Shown here piece by piece: positions 63,858 through 64,000 of a stretch of 64,000 nt of DNA. Origin of the DNA: JAPLST01 sp964397565 (GTDB lineage: Bacteria > Auribacterota > UBA3054 > JAPLST01); contig CAYNJC010000020.1 of the NCBI GenBank assembly GCA_964397565.1, positions 1 to 64,000 of the forward strand. Reading direction: 5' to 3'. The position numbers and the translations under genes are program-made. Below the pieces are notes generated by a model. That model was not told the origin of the DNA and made no database searches. It saw only the letters and a program-made list of their open reading frames with translations. The number at the start of each line of letters is the position of its first letter. The first letter of the stretch is position 1.

Positions 63858-64000
63858 TCACAAATCCATGTAGCTCATCTCCGGATATGGTTTCGGATTC
63901 GGCGTGTGAGTTCTGATCATGATGATATTTCTTGGAGTAGTCGTTTATCGCTTCGATCTCAGAAAGGTCCGCTTTTGCGTGGAACAAACCGTCGGTGTCG
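63826..64000 (-). CDS. 3' end of an unknown gene running off the window
   Basis: 57 residues to the stop: FHAKADLSEIEAINDYSKKY, then HHDQN and ELHGFVKQTLRLVGGC. The FHHD/N..ELxGFVxxTL pattern recalls the C-terminus of large AAA-type ATPases (AAA_13-like), but this is from memory of the family only. It overlaps the orphan frame in another phase. Co-directional with mod-fic-res, so it could be the first gene of the defence operon. Confidence 0.5.
   Translation of the reverse strand, partial: DTDGLFHAKADLSEIEAINDYSKKYHHDQNSHAESETISGDELHGFVKQTLRLVGGC

Overview
The window is a GC-rich (roughly 60%) bacterial chromosomal segment. Gene content suggests the PVC superphylum, most likely a Kiritimatiellota, Lentisphaerota or Verrucomicrobiota relative. 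The pointers are giant GspK-like proteins with lamin-tail segments, a MoxR/DUF58/BatA/DUF4175-like/GATase-like operon, several zinc-ribbon membrane proteins and intergenic DNA dense in small palindromes. No tRNA, rRNA or CRISPR array was recognised. The taxonomic placement is inference from family content.

Layout. 0-16.3 kb is mostly housekeeping. rpmF-plsX (minus) diverges from a multi-OB-fold membrane protein, a TctA/DUF112-type permease, a membrane metal-dependent hydrolase and a yeast-type cytosine deaminase. A REP/RAYT unit follows whose transposase frame is fused to an 11-residue repeat array, then a glycosyltransferase overlapping a dihydroorotase/allantoinase-family enzyme. On the minus strand come bioD - zinc ribbon - rpe - phosphohexomutase, then pta-mutL. 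16.4-28.6 kb is one long plus-strand operon: TPR metallopeptidase, MoxR ATPase, DUF58, BatA-like vWA protein, a large coiled-coil membrane protein and a vWA/GATase-like membrane protein. This looks like an envelope chaperone and stress module.

28.6-46.7 kb carries two duplications. Two carboxypeptidase-regulatory-like lipoproteins flank a PIN toxin/antitoxin pair. xylA is followed by two tandem ~1,300-residue GspK-like proteins, and the second copy is preceded by a relic of the xylA 3' end that marks the duplication junction. A TonB-like anchor and a zinc-ribbon protein close the block. 46.9-54.3 kb encodes CstA, a SOUL haem-binding protein, an ABC-F ATPase and a secreted zinc metalloprotease, separated by palindromic repeats and a 17-bp-TIR MITE-like element.

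54.4-64 kb is accessory DNA. Two directly repeated non-coding blocks (A/B) flank an ImmA/IrrE-Xre pair that has a 36-bp palindromic operator over its -10 box. Next comes a type III-like restriction operon, mod-fic-res, with a Fic AMP-transferase gene nested between methyltransferase and helicase-nuclease, and then the 3' end of another minus-strand gene at the window edge.

Regulatory reading. Many promoters fit TTGxxx-N17-TAtAxT or an extended TGCTATACT/TGCTACAAT -10. Several place the start codon 5-13 nt after the -10 box, implying leaderless or near-leaderless mRNAs. Intergenic DNA is full of degenerate heptamer repeats (different 7-mers at different sites), REP-like palindromes and MITE-like pieces.
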